Numbered from the stretch's first letter, positions 1 to 10,077 are shown. The stretch is DNA of 64,000 nucleotides from Dysgonomonas sp. ZJ279 (GCF_011039205.1 NZ_JAAKEL010000006.1:124001-188000), one strand, 5' to 3'. Numbers and translations are program-made. The notes: generated by a model not told the origin, from the sequence alone.

Positions 1-33
1 CGTTTGGAAGATTTATTGAAGAGCAAAAAATAA
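1..33 (+). CDS. C-terminal end of an upstream gene (partial)
   Basis: Frame 1 reads RLEDLLKSKK and then a TAA stop at 31-33, so this is probably the tail of a gene that begins before the window. Ten codons do not allow any family assignment. About 95 bases follow before the next start codon. Confidence 0.4.
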   Translation, partial: RLEDLLKSKK

Positions 34-127
34 TATTCTAAAAAAACTTTCAAAAATCTGTAACCAAATAGAACTGAGTATAGTCATATTTGCAGAAACA
101 GATTATTAACAATAAAATTGAAACATT

Positions 128-514
128 ATGGCAGATATTTTAGGAGAATTAGTTCCTATCATTGCAATCATATGTGCAGTTGGACTACCAGTTAGCCTCG
201 GCATGTATTTAGGATTGATAAGTATTCGAGCAAGATACAGGGAACGCATGGAATTAATAAAACAAGGTATTGTTCCACAAAATGCGCCTAAGCCGACACC
301 CAACAAATACAGAGCGCTCCGTAATGGATTTTTATGTATTGGGGTTGCTCTAGGTTTGATCATCGGATTTGTAGTTACACAATGTGCGACTTATACCGAA
401 GAAGCTGAAGCTTTAATTATCGGATCGTCAGTATTATTTTTCCTTGGAATAGCCTACGTACTTTTTTACTTTGCTACCAAGAATAACAAAGAAATCGACT
501 CTGATATTGAATGA
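128..514 (+). CDS. Small DUF6249-like inner-membrane protein
   Basis: This 128-residue protein has three predicted membrane segments (about residues 8-30, 66-88 and 94-116). A basic cytoplasmic stretch after the first segment carries an RARYRERMELIKQG-type motif typical of the DUF6249 proteins found beside ECF sigma factors in Bacteroidetes. It overlaps the sigma gene by ATGA (511-514), so the two are translationally coupled. It may take part in signalling to that sigma factor, but this is inferred from position only. The biochemical function is unknown. Confidence 0.75.
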   Translation: MADILGELVPIIAIICAVGLPVSLGMYLGLISIRARYRERMELIKQGIVPQNAPKPTPNKYRALRNGFLCIGVALGLIIGFVVTQCATYTEEAEALIIGSSVLFFLGIAYVLFYFATKNNKEIDSDIE

Positions 515-1071
515 TAAACGAAAAGCTACAAATACAAAGAATACTGAAGGGGGATACGTCCGCCTTCGGTCATTTTGTAGATACCTATCAGGATATGGCT
601 ATAACCATTGCTTATCGTGTCTGTGGAAACAAACAGGATGCAGAAGATATAGTGCAAAATGCCTTTGTTAAAGCTTTTCATAATTTACATACATTCCGTT
701 CCGACAGCAAATTCTCTACATGGTTCTACCGTATCGTCTACAATACAGCAATCAGCGAGATAAAGGGCACGAATTTCAATACCGAATTTGTCGATTACAT
801 GCAAATGGAAACTGACAATTCATATTCTGATTGGGATACAATTGAGCAAATTGAAGAAAAAGAACGGAAAGCCAGTTTGAGTAAAGCAATGGATACACTG
901 CCCAATGATGAGAGCCTCCTCCTTACTCTGTATTATCTTGATGAAAATTCGGTGAAAGATATTGTAAAGATAACAGGTCTGACCGAAGCAAATGTAAAAG
1001 TAAAACTCCATCGGGCACGAAAACGGCTTGGGGAAACAATAAATCAAATGGTACGGCAAGGAGAAATATAG
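511..1071 (+). CDS. ECF-type RNA polymerase sigma factor
   Basis: This 186-residue protein has the two-domain sigma-70 ECF layout. Sigma-2 lies at about residues 22-90, with the core-binding stretch around DAEDIVQNAFVKAF and the -10 recognition helix around FSTWFYRIVYNTA. Sigma-4 lies at about 120-175, with a helix-turn-helix around SVKDIVKITGLTEANVKVKL. It would direct core RNA polymerase to a dedicated promoter set. The start overlaps the upstream membrane protein gene, and the next membrane protein gene, a plausible anti-sigma factor, follows 122 bases later. Family call is secure; regulon unknown. Confidence 0.92.
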   Translation: MINEKLQIQRILKGDTSAFGHFVDTYQDMAITIAYRVCGNKQDAEDIVQNAFVKAFHNLHTFRSDSKFSTWFYRIVYNTAISEIKGTNFNTEFVDYMQMETDNSYSDWDTIEQIEEKERKASLSKAMDTLPNDESLLLTLYYLDENSVKDIVKITGLTEANVKVKLHRARKRLGETINQMVRQGEI

Positions 1072-1193
1072 TTGAATAAAACTTTTAAACAACGTACTTA
1101 TTTATTACTTTAGCAATCACAATACTCAAAGGATGTTACAATTAGCAAGAAGTATAGCATTTTAAACATCTCACGATATTCAATACAACGGAC

Positions 1194-1562
1194 ATGAATG
1201 AAAACAATATAAACATGCAAGACGATAAATTAAAAGCACTTTTATCCGGAACAAAGATAAAAGCCAGCGACAATTTGAAGTTTAGGATCATGCAGCAAAT
1301 CAATACAGAAAAAGCATTGTCGAGAAAGAAAGCAACTCAATCTCGACCTGTACTAAGCAATATGTTCACTGTATTCGGCATCATGTATGCAATCATTGCT
1401 GTTATTGGTTTTGGAATATACTCTTCTGCCGGAATGGAGGGTCTGTCATCCACGTCTTTTTATATACCCGTAATACTGGTATCTTCCATCTGCGCAATGT
1501 ATTGGACAATAACCAGCATCGACGACCGACGACAATCCAAGAAACACATAAAAGAAAATTAA
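1194..1562 (+). CDS. Putative membrane-anchored anti-sigma-like protein
   Basis: The 122-residue product has a soluble basic N-terminus (residues 1-50, including an LKFRIMQQI helix) followed by two membrane spans at about 57-80 and 88-107. This shape, a cytoplasmic helical head plus membrane anchor directly after an ECF sigma gene, is common for Bacteroidetes anti-sigma or DUF-type partner proteins. No zinc-binding anti-sigma motif (HxxxCxxC) is visible. Its TAA stop overlaps the next ATG by one base (TAATG), indicating coupling to the lipoprotein gene. Function is inferred from context. Confidence 0.65.
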   Translation: MNENNINMQDDKLKALLSGTKIKASDNLKFRIMQQINTEKALSRKKATQSRPVLSNMFTVFGIMYAIIAVIGFGIYSSAGMEGLSSTSFYIPVILVSSICAMYWTITSIDDRRQSKKHIKEN

Positions 1563-2494
1563 TGAAACAGACCTTACTACTTATTTTACTACTACCTTTC
1601 ATTTATTCGTGTAATCAAAAGCCAAAAACCGTTGCTGAAATCGGAGGAACAATTATAGATTGCAGGTTCAGCGACATGGCTCTCAACAACGAAACGCCTC
1701 AACAGATCACGTCGATATTGCAAGAGCGACTTCGCCACCTGGATGGTGCAATCACGCCCACTGTCAGTTACAACGAGTCAGATTCGGTATTCCATATTGA
1801 AATACCGGGACTTCCTTATTTAAGTGCTGAAATGCTCCTTGCTCATGGGCGAATGAATATTAGTGAGATATGCCAACTAGAAGATCTGATTAGATTGCAG
1901 AATGCAGCCAATTCGAAATGTATCGATTCATTGTTAAGTTATTACAATTACACTCGTGTTGATTTCAGACTCGGCTATATGCACACAGCTATATTGACCG
2001 ATGTTTCTGTATTTAACATCCACCATGTGGATAGCATTATAGAAGTTCTTAATATAAAATCTATTTTACCCGATAATATCGTTTTCAAATGGGGAATGGC
2101 TTATGAAAAAAGAGCCAACCTCTATATTGTGAAAAACTCTTCGGGAAGTATCGACTTAAATAGAACTCATAAATCGAGTAAAATTGAAAATTCAGATTCC
2201 GGATATCCCGGGGCAGCCTTATCAATCTCACTGAACGAGGCTGGTGCGAGAAAATTTGAAACTCTTACAGAACTTAATATTGGACAGCCTCTAGCAATCA
2301 CGGTTGATGATTTTGTTCTATCGGCTCCCACCGTTAGCAGTAAAATTGAAGGGGGATCACTTAGCATTTCAGGAGCTTTCGATCACAATCAGATAGCAGT
2401 CTTTCGCGCATTACTCAACGGAGGTGTTATAGCAAGCCAAGCAAAAATTGCATCTGTAGATTATGTTGAACGTAAAAAAGAAAAATGGTTTTAA
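1562..2494 (+). CDS. Lipoprotein with a SecD P1-head-like domain
   Basis: The chosen ATG at 1562 overlaps the preceding stop and gives a 310-residue protein with a clear lipoprotein signal (MKQTLLLILLLPFIYSC, Cys17). An upstream in-frame ATG at 1502 would bury the signal peptide. The C-terminal third (about residues 205-305) contains SISLNEAGARKFETLT and QPLAITVDDFVLSAP, which match the head subdomain of the first periplasmic domain of SecD/SecDF. The polytopic membrane domain of SecD is absent, so this is not a translocase subunit as such. It may be a stand-alone periplasmic binding module used by the sigma operon, which is inference. Confidence 0.75.
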   Translation: MKQTLLLILLLPFIYSCNQKPKTVAEIGGTIIDCRFSDMALNNETPQQITSILQERLRHLDGAITPTVSYNESDSVFHIEIPGLPYLSAEMLLAHGRMNISEICQLEDLIRLQNAANSKCIDSLLSYYNYTRVDFRLGYMHTAILTDVSVFNIHHVDSIIEVLNIKSILPDNIVFKWGMAYEKRANLYIVKNSSGSIDLNRTHKSSKIENSDSGYPGAALSISLNEAGARKFETLTELNIGQPLAITVDDFVLSAPTVSSKIEGGSLSISGAFDHNQIAVFRALLNGGVIASQAKIASVDYVERKKEKWF

Positions 2495-2528
2495 ATTAAA
2501 TACGAAACAACCATATATCAAAATACAT

Positions 2529-2560
2529 AAAAGCCGGTAAAGGATTCTTTACCGGCTTTT
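2529..2560. terminator. Bidirectional intrinsic terminator
   Basis: A perfect 14-bp inverted repeat with a GATT loop (arms 2529-2542 and 2547-2560) has A-rich sequence on one side and T-rich sequence on the other. It lies between the convergent SecD-head lipoprotein gene and groEL, and would stop transcription from both. Confidence 0.85.
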
Positions 2561-2598
2561 ATTTTATCTTAAACTGCAATGCAGCAGATTGATGTTTA

Positions 2599-4257
<1,659 letters not shown>

Positions 4258-4282
4258 TTATTAAATTAATTTTAGACAGTTC

Positions 4283-4552
4283 TTAGATAATTGCAAGAAT
4301 ATCCGATTGACGCATAATAAGATAAACTTCGCCATCAAGATCAATTTCAGTTCCTGCATATTTGCCGTAAAGAACCTGATCTTTAGGTTTTACAATCATT
4401 TCTTCATCCTTTGTGCCATTACCAACAGCTACAACTTCACCTTTCAATGGTTTCTCTTTTGCTGTATCAGGAATGATGATACCGCCAACAGTTTTTTCTT
4501 CTGCAGCAGCAGGTTTAACAAGTACTCTGTCTGCTAATGGTTTAATACTCAT
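4283..4552 (-). CDS. groES: Co-chaperonin GroES (Hsp10)
   Basis: The 89-residue product matches the usual GroES length and begins with [12 protein letters not shown]. It contains the mobile loop region [18 protein letters not shown] (about residues 18-35), which contacts GroEL, and the [14 protein letters not shown] strand near the C-terminus. The heptameric lid closes the GroEL chamber. It is the first gene of the groESL operon. The 5' region holds CTGTCA-type repeats described separately; no CIRCE element was seen. Confidence 0.98.
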   Translation of the reverse strand: MSIKPLADRVLVKPAAAEEKTVGGIIIPDTAKEKPLKGEVVAVGNGTKDEEMIVKPKDQVLYGKYAGTEIDLDGEVYLIMRQSDILAII

Positions 4553-4675
4553 AATACTTTAATGTTTTTATAGGTTATTATTTTTATATATTGATAAATT
4601 ATTTTCACAAAAGCATTAGCGAAATACGTGCCAAACATTAATTCTGACAAAAATGCATATCAGATGCAAAACAAT

Positions 4676-4703
4676 GTGACAGTCTGTCTTTTTATAGTGA
4701 CAG
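4676..4703. promoter_or_regulatory. Candidate operator upstream of groES (GTGACAG repeats)
   Basis: GTGACAG occurs at 4676-4682 and again at 4697-4703, exactly 21 bp (two helical turns) apart. The first copy is part of the odd palindrome GACAG-T-CTGTC at 4678-4688. The site is about 125-150 bases upstream of the groES start and about 130 bases upstream of the divergent tlpA-like gene. No CIRCE (TTAGCACTC-N9-GAGTGCTAA) is present. Its role in heat-shock control is inference. Confidence 0.35.
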
Positions 4704-4829
4704 CCCAATAAAATGAGGCTAAAGATAATTAAATAATAGCGTATATTGTTTCCTGATAAACTCAGTTTTAAATACTTTACTTATATTTGTAGCTATTTAA
4801 TTAATATTTATCATATTATACTTTTCTAA

Positions 4830-5966
4830 ATGAAAAAAATCACTCTTCTCCTATCTATCATTGCAATAGTATTTTCGTCGTGTAAAGACAAAAATGCATA
4901 TACCATCAATGGTAATTTCAATGCGACAAATCTCGATGGCAAAATAGTTTATCTACAAGCAATGGACGATTTCAGCCAAATGGAACCAACTGTTCTGGAT
5001 TCGGCAACAGTCAAAGACGGAAAATTCCATTTTGAAGGAATTGCCGGTGAAAAACCTGCTATCAGATTTATATCATTAGGTAAATTAGCAGAAATGGAGA
5101 CTCCTGACCCAAATCAAGCAACAGTAGCAACTTTTGTACTTGAGCCGGGAACTATAGACATATTATTAGATAAAGCAACTCTCGAAATAAAAGGCACACC
5201 TCGTAACGATGCTTTTAATAAAGTACATGCTCTTTCGAACCAGATGGTAGCATTATACAAAGAAGTTTCTGACGCAGGCGGAGTAGCTGGAGTTCCTCTT
5301 GACTCTAACGGACTGGATGCAAAAGCCAGAATGGAAAAAATAATGAAAGATATGCAAGATGTAAACTATCAGTTTACAAAAGAAAATATGAATAATCCTG
5401 TAGGAGAATTTATTTTCTTGTCATCTGCAAGATCATTCGAAGAAGATCAAATTAAAGAACTTATTGCTCTTAGCGACAGCTCATTCCAAAACAAACCGGA
5501 AATAAAAGATCTATTAGGCATGTTCGAAATGCAATCTCAACGCAATGCTGATGTTTTGAACCAACCGTATAAAGATGTACAGCTAACAGACCAAAATGGA
5601 AAATCTGTAGCTTTATCTACTTATGTAGGAAAAGGAAAAGTTGTATTTCTTGATTTCTGGGCATCATGGTGTGGTCCGTGCATGCAGGAAGTACCTCATT
5701 TAGTACAAGCGTATGCTAAATACAAAAGTAAAGGATTCGAGATCGTAGGTATTTCTCTCGACGATGATAAAGCAGCATGGACAAGTGCAATTAAGACAAA
5801 CAACATGTCTTGGACACAATTAATAGATGCAGATAAATCGGCAGCAGAAACTTATGGAATAAGTGCGATTCCTTATACTCTATTGGTTGACGGAAACGGT
5901 ACTATATTAGCTATGAACCTAAGAGGTGACGACTTAGATAAAAAACTAGCCGAACTTTTGAAGTAA
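4830..5966 (+). CDS. TlpA-family thiol-disulfide oxidoreductase lipoprotein with DUF4369 domain (copy 1)
   Basis: This 378-residue lipoprotein (lipobox FSSC, Cys18) has an N-terminal DUF4369 beta domain (about 24-120), a helical middle (about 125-240) and a C-terminal thioredoxin-like domain (about 248-378). The active site is WASWCGPC with the Cys pair at 281 and 284, and a cis-Pro loop GISAIPYTLLVDG follows. Such proteins reduce or shuffle disulfides in the periplasm or at the cell surface. It is the first of three tandem paralogues with 45- and 28-base gaps, likely one operon. A TATATTTG -7 element lies at 4782-4789. Confidence 0.9.
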   Translation: MKKITLLLSIIAIVFSSCKDKNAYTINGNFNATNLDGKIVYLQAMDDFSQMEPTVLDSATVKDGKFHFEGIAGEKPAIRFISLGKLAEMETPDPNQATVATFVLEPGTIDILLDKATLEIKGTPRNDAFNKVHALSNQMVALYKEVSDAGGVAGVPLDSNGLDAKARMEKIMKDMQDVNYQFTKENMNNPVGEFIFLSSARSFEEDQIKELIALSDSSFQNKPEIKDLLGMFEMQSQRNADVLNQPYKDVQLTDQNGKSVALSTYVGKGKVVFLDFWASWCGPCMQEVPHLVQAYAKYKSKGFEIVGISLDDDKAAWTSAIKTNNMSWTQLIDADKSAAETYGISAIPYTLLVDGNGTILAMNLRGDDLDKKLAELLK

Positions 5967-6011
5967 TTTAACTGTTAATACATAGATTAATAAGCACAAA
6001 GTTATAAACGT

Positions 6012-7118
6012 ATGAAAAAGTTATTATTATTTTCTGCAGTCGCGATCTTAATGTCATCGTGTGTAGAGAAAAAGGAATTTACCATCAACGGTAATATGGG
6101 TGATGATGAGTTTGAAGGTCAACAAGTATACCTGCAAGAGGTAGGCGCTGATTGGAAAGAAAAAATCAATATTGATACAGCTATTATCGAAAACGGAGCA
6201 TTTACATTCAAAGGTGTTGCCAAAGAGTCTAATGTTGTCCGATTTATTGTTTTAGCTGAAGCTGATGCAAGACGCAAGGTGCCTGCAACAGTTATAATTG
6301 AACCGGGAATTATTCAACTATCATTCGATAGTATTCCGACTGTAAAAGGAACACCGGCTAATGACAGCTATCAGGCTTTTGCTTCTAAAGCAAATGCTAT
6401 TAGCCAAGAACAAAAAGCCATATACGAGAAAAGCAAGCAAGATACTGCTAATGTAGCACTTCAGGCTGATCTAGAAAAACAATATGAAGCGAAAGATGCC
6501 GAAATGAAGACAATTCTTTACGATTATGTAAAGGCTAACATTCAAACACAAGTAGGTACATACTTCTTTGCAACAAGAGCTTATCAATTCAGTTTGGATC
6601 AACTCAAAGAGCTATTACCATTGGTTAGCCCTGAGTTCAAAACAAATGAAAGAATACTAAGCATGGAAAAACGTGCACAGGCTCTTGAGGCAACTCAGGT
6701 AGGCAACTCGTTTGTAGATATAAAAGGAAATGTTCCTGACGGAAAAGAAGTAGCTTTATCCGACTATGCCGGTAAAGGCAAATATGTACTTGTAGATTTC
6801 TGGGCATCATGGTGTCCTCCTTGCCGTCGTGATATGCCTATATTAGTAGAAGCATATAAGAAATACAACAGTAAAGGTTTAGAAATAGTAGGCGTATCGA
6901 TAGATGATGACAAAGCAGCTTGGGAAAAAGGCATCAAAGACCTGAATATTACATGGCCGCAAATGTCTGATCTTAAAGGTTGGAAAAGCGACTTATCTAA
7001 TGCATATGGTGTAGCATCGATACCCCATACTGTATTATTAGACAAGGAAGGCAAAATCATTGCTAAAGACCTTCATGGCAAACAAGTAATGGACAAGCTG
7101 GACGAATTGTTTAAATAA
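6012..7118 (+). CDS. TlpA-family thiol-disulfide oxidoreductase lipoprotein with DUF4369 domain (copy 2)
   Basis: The 368-residue product repeats the layout of its neighbours: lipobox MSSC with Cys17, DUF4369 at about 22-118, helical linker, and a thioredoxin domain from about 230. The active site is WASWCPPC (Cys268 and Cys271), so the inter-cysteine dipeptide is Pro-Pro rather than Gly-Pro as in the flanking copies. That change usually alters redox potential, so the paralogues may act on different substrates (inference). A cis-Pro segment VASIPHTVLLDK is present. It is the middle gene of the tandem array. Confidence 0.9.
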   Translation: MKKLLLFSAVAILMSSCVEKKEFTINGNMGDDEFEGQQVYLQEVGADWKEKINIDTAIIENGAFTFKGVAKESNVVRFIVLAEADARRKVPATVIIEPGIIQLSFDSIPTVKGTPANDSYQAFASKANAISQEQKAIYEKSKQDTANVALQADLEKQYEAKDAEMKTILYDYVKANIQTQVGTYFFATRAYQFSLDQLKELLPLVSPEFKTNERILSMEKRAQALEATQVGNSFVDIKGNVPDGKEVALSDYAGKGKYVLVDFWASWCPPCRRDMPILVEAYKKYNSKGLEIVGVSIDDDKAAWEKGIKDLNITWPQMSDLKGWKSDLSNAYGVASIPHTVLLDKEGKIIAKDLHGKQVMDKLDELFK

Positions 7119-7146
7119 AATAAGCCGGTTTACAAAAACGTAACGA

Positions 7147-8253
7147 ATGAAAAAATTCGCACTTATAATGATATCCCTGCTTATTGCAGGGAATATCTTT
7201 TCACAGAACAGGGAGTTTACCTTAAACGGTAAGCTCCCAAATTCGCTTAAAGATGGGTGGTCTGTATATCTATATAGCCTGTCTGAGCAAGACATGTCCC
7301 CTATATTATTGGACAGCACAAAAGTCGAGACTGGTCAATTTTTAATCAAAAATACGATAGACAATAGTCAAGAGCTTAAGATCGTAAGGCTTGTCGATCC
7401 TACTGGTGAGAAAGATGTGGTAAATCATCTAATTATTGAACCCGGTACGATCGATCTGTATATTGACGATACTTTTATAGTAAAAAATTCTCCTGCGAAT
7501 GAAAACTATGCAGCTTTCAAAGAAAGTTTAGATACTATATCTTACAAAATGAAGGAAATCAATCAAGCTATGCAAGCTCCGGATGCTTCACCAAGCCTTG
7601 CACAAGATTTTGATTCGTTAGCCGATCAGTTTCAAAAGGAGACTTTCAACTATATATATAAAAATATAGACAACAAAGTGGGTGAGATTTTCTTCCTCTC
7701 GTATGGTAGTTATCTCCGTCCTGAACAAATTAAGGAATTATACGATTCGTTGAGACCTGCATTTCAAAGCACAAAGATGGTGAAGTATCTGATGGACACC
7801 TATGTAAACACAAAAGAAGATGTAGTGATAGGTAGTAAATTTATAGACGTAGAGCTATCAACTCCTGCCGGAAGTAAAGCCATGATGAGCGATTATGTAG
7901 GTAACGGAAAAGTGGTACTGATAGATTTCTGGGCTTCGTGGTGTGGACCATGTATCAAGGAAATGCCACAGATTGTTAGCTTATACAACAAATTCAAAGA
8001 CCAGAATTTTGAGATAGTCGGTGTATCTCTCGACGATCACAAAGGCCGTTGGACAACAGCTATCGACAGGATGAATATGACGTGGATCCAGCTATCCGAT
8101 TTTGGCGGATGGGACAGTGTAGCAGCACGCCTCTACGGGGTATCGCAGATCCCTCAAAGTTTCTTGGTAGACAAAGATGGAACAGTAGTTGCACACGACT
8201 TGCATGGAAATGAACTAATCAGAAAAATAGAAAGTTTACTGAAAGAAGAATAA
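7147..8253 (+). CDS. TlpA-family thiol-disulfide oxidoreductase with DUF4369 domain (copy 3, secreted)
   Basis: This 368-residue paralogue has the same DUF4369, linker and thioredoxin order, with WASWCGPC (Cys266 and Cys269) and a cis-Pro loop VSQIPQSFLVDK. Unlike copies 1 and 2 its signal peptide (about residues 1-20, ending NIFSQ) has no lipobox cysteine, so it is probably released into the periplasm by signal peptidase I. It follows copy 2 by 28 bases. Its last codons form half of a hairpin shared with the convergent downstream gene, whose stop codon is two bases away. Confidence 0.88.
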   Translation: MKKFALIMISLLIAGNIFSQNREFTLNGKLPNSLKDGWSVYLYSLSEQDMSPILLDSTKVETGQFLIKNTIDNSQELKIVRLVDPTGEKDVVNHLIIEPGTIDLYIDDTFIVKNSPANENYAAFKESLDTISYKMKEINQAMQAPDASPSLAQDFDSLADQFQKETFNYIYKNIDNKVGEIFFLSYGSYLRPEQIKELYDSLRPAFQSTKMVKYLMDTYVNTKEDVVIGSKFIDVELSTPAGSKAMMSDYVGNGKVVLIDFWASWCGPCIKEMPQIVSLYNKFKDQNFEIVGVSLDDHKGRWTTAIDRMNMTWIQLSDFGGWDSVAARLYGVSQIPQSFLVDKDGTVVAHDLHGNELIRKIESLLKEE

Positions 8254-8271
8254 GTTTACTTATTCTTCTTT
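8242..8271. terminator. Bidirectional terminator stem lying within both convergent coding ends
   Basis: A perfect 13-bp inverted repeat (8242-8254 and 8259-8271) with a 4-base loop includes both stop codons: TAA of the TlpA copy 3 gene at 8251-8253 and TAA of the minus-strand gene at 8256-8258. Each arm encodes the last residues of one protein. The T-rich run after the stem in the plus direction fits an intrinsic terminator. Confidence 0.7.
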
Positions 8272-8624
8272 TCTTCCTCCTCTTGTTCTTCCTTATATGC
8301 GCGTGGAAGAACGATAGAACAATATAGTGTAAGAAGCGATGCTATAAGGAGTATCACTACCCACTCGCTCATATTCACAAACATAAGATAAGCAGATACA
8401 GCCATCAACAACACTGCAAACACCTGAATGTTGAAAAGGCGCTTTCCTCGAATACTCTTCCCCGGATAAGGTGTTGTAAACACAGATGCAGCAAAGCCTG
8501 CAACGCCAATTATCATGGCATACCTACCAACAGTCAGATCGAAATTGTAAGCTATGGCCGACAATAGGATAAGAATAGCTGATACTTGGAAAAATATATT
8601 TTTTGCTTTCGGGTTTAATTTCAT
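8256..8624 (-). CDS. Conserved hypothetical four-helix membrane protein
   Basis: The 122-residue product has four hydrophobic segments (about 10-27, 33-49, 64-83 and 87-107) and a highly charged C-terminal tail rich in Glu and Lys. I do not recognise a characterised family. It lies 25 bases downstream of the FtsB/DivIC-like gene on the same strand, so it is probably co-transcribed and could be linked to the envelope, though that is only positional. The charged tail is encoded within the shared terminator stem. Confidence 0.7.
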   Translation of the reverse strand: MKLNPKAKNIFFQVSAILILLSAIAYNFDLTVGRYAMIIGVAGFAASVFTTPYPGKSIRGKRLFNIQVFAVLLMAVSAYLMFVNMSEWVVILLIASLLTLYCSIVLPRAYKEEQEEEEKKNK

Positions 8625-8649
8625 TAGGTAGGAGTATAAATAATCTTAC

Positions 8650-8952
8650 TTATTCGATGATAAAAATATCTTCATCGGGTCTCTTCATCAAATAATTTTC
8701 GCGGGCAAATTTCTCAATATGCTCTCTGTCGTCCTGAAGTTGTTCTAATTTTTCTCTATCCTGAACTGCTTGCTCACGATAATACTCTATCTGACCATTC
8801 AATTCCATAATTTTAGCATCATGACTCAATCGCGAAAAGATACTGCTATCGCTAATGAAAAAGCCAAAAATAATGACTACTAAAATAACAATCAGTTGTA
8901 CTTTAGTATATCGGGTAGTCAGATAATTGAATATCAGTCTGAAAAATTTCAT
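8650..8952 (-). CDS. FtsB/DivIC-like septum formation initiator
   Basis: This 100-residue bitopic protein has a short cytoplasmic head, one membrane span (about 18-34), a coiled coil (about 43-76) and the C-terminal motif FARENYLMKRPDEDIFII. The last is the conserved signature of the FtsB/DivIC family. Family members join FtsL and FtsQ/DivIB in the division complex and activate septal wall synthesis. It is read divergently from xerD. Family call is secure from length and motif; the exact FtsB or DivIC name is not important for this group. Confidence 0.88.
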   Translation of the reverse strand: MKFFRLIFNYLTTRYTKVQLIVILVVIIFGFFISDSSIFSRLSHDAKIMELNGQIEYYREQAVQDREKLEQLQDDREHIEKFARENYLMKRPDEDIFIIE

Positions 8953-9019
8953 CTATAAAATTAAATTTTAGTAGAACTCACCACACAAAGATATATATTT
9001 GTAATAATATTCAGACACA

Positions 9020-9919
9020 ATGACGACAAAAGATGATGTTATAAAAAAATATAAGAACTATTTATTGCTGGAAAGGTCATTATCTCCCAATTCTATCGAT
9101 GCATACATGACCGATCTTAGTAAATTGTCGGGTTTTCTCCAAAATGAAGAATTGAAGATAGAAGACGTAAAGCTCGATCATTTACAGCAATTTATAGCAC
9201 AACTCTATGATCTTGGTATCAATGCACGCTCCGTTGCACGCATAATATCGGGTACAAAGTCATTCTTCAATTTTCTTGTTTTAGATGGTTATATACAAAC
9301 AGACCCTACCGAACTTCTGGAAACTCCCAAAATAGGGTTAAAACTACCTACTGTACTTTCTCTCGAAGAAATAGACAACCTATTATCGATTATTGATTTG
9401 TCTACAAAAGAAGGACAGCGCAACAGGGCTATAATCGAAACTCTCTATGGCTGCGGACTACGTATATCGGAATTGACAAACCTCCGGTTCTCCGATTTAT
9501 TTTTTGAAGAAGGCTTTATAAAAGTGGAAGGGAAAGGCAGTAAACAGCGTTTAGTTCCGATATCGCATACTGCGGTCAACGAAATAAAAAAATATCTCTT
9601 TTACCGCAATGAGATGACCATCAAGAAAGGATTCGAGAACGTATTATTCCTAAGCAACAGAGGCACAATGATATCGCGTATCATGGTTTTCCACTTCATT
9701 AAACAATATGCAGAAGAGGCCGGAATAAAAAAGACAATCAGCCCGCATACATTTCGCCATTCTTTTGCCACGCATCTGCTCGAAGGTGGTGCCAATATCC
9801 GTGCTATCCAATTGATGCTGGGACACGAAAAGATAACTACCACCGAAATCTATACCCACATGGATAGAGAATATTTACGACAGGAGATAATAGAACATCA
9901 TCCACGCAATAAAAAATAA
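9020..9919 (+). CDS. xerD: Site-specific tyrosine recombinase XerD
   Basis: This 299-residue recombinase has an N-terminal SAM-like core-binding domain (about 5-90) and a catalytic domain (about 108-290). The catalytic set is complete: Arg148 (GCGLRISEL), Lys172/175 region, His243 and Arg246 (HTFRHSFATHLLEGGA), His269 (LGHEKITTTEIYTH) and Tyr278. XerC/XerD resolve chromosome dimers at dif. The length and chromosomal context beside a division gene favour housekeeping XerD over a mobile-element integrase. A -7 element TATATTTG at 8994-9001 precedes the ATG. Confidence 0.93.
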   Translation: MTTKDDVIKKYKNYLLLERSLSPNSIDAYMTDLSKLSGFLQNEELKIEDVKLDHLQQFIAQLYDLGINARSVARIISGTKSFFNFLVLDGYIQTDPTELLETPKIGLKLPTVLSLEEIDNLLSIIDLSTKEGQRNRAIIETLYGCGLRISELTNLRFSDLFFEEGFIKVEGKGSKQRLVPISHTAVNEIKKYLFYRNEMTIKKGFENVLFLSNRGTMISRIMVFHFIKQYAEEAGIKKTISPHTFRHSFATHLLEGGANIRAIQLMLGHEKITTTEIYTHMDREYLRQEIIEHHPRNKK

Positions 9920-9952
9920 GCGATTGTTATCCAAGTTTTAATATGGAAATCA

Positions 9953-10077
9953 TATCTTTGTTTTCACCTAAAGGTCATAAGCCTTCCCATTGCTTTGACT
10001 GCATGAGAGTCAAGGTATGCTACATCACTAAAATTTAATATTAAAAATTAATCATACATTTAAATTAATACGCACCT
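9953..10077 (+). promoter_or_regulatory. Promoter -7 element and structured leader of the DUF3332 gene
   Basis: TATCTTTG (9953-9960) matches the Bacteroidetes -7 consensus, implying a leader of about 110 bases. Within it an 8-bp stem (9993-10000 with 10008-10015, one G-T pair) is extended by CAT/ATG pairing, giving a hairpin at 9988-10019. A smaller AAGG/CCTT stem lies before it. No known riboswitch class is recognised. Confidence 0.35.

Noticed and set aside
9020-9919. XerD-like recombinase as a mobile-element integrase
   Set aside because: Length and lack of flanking mobile genes or attachment repeats point to the housekeeping enzyme.
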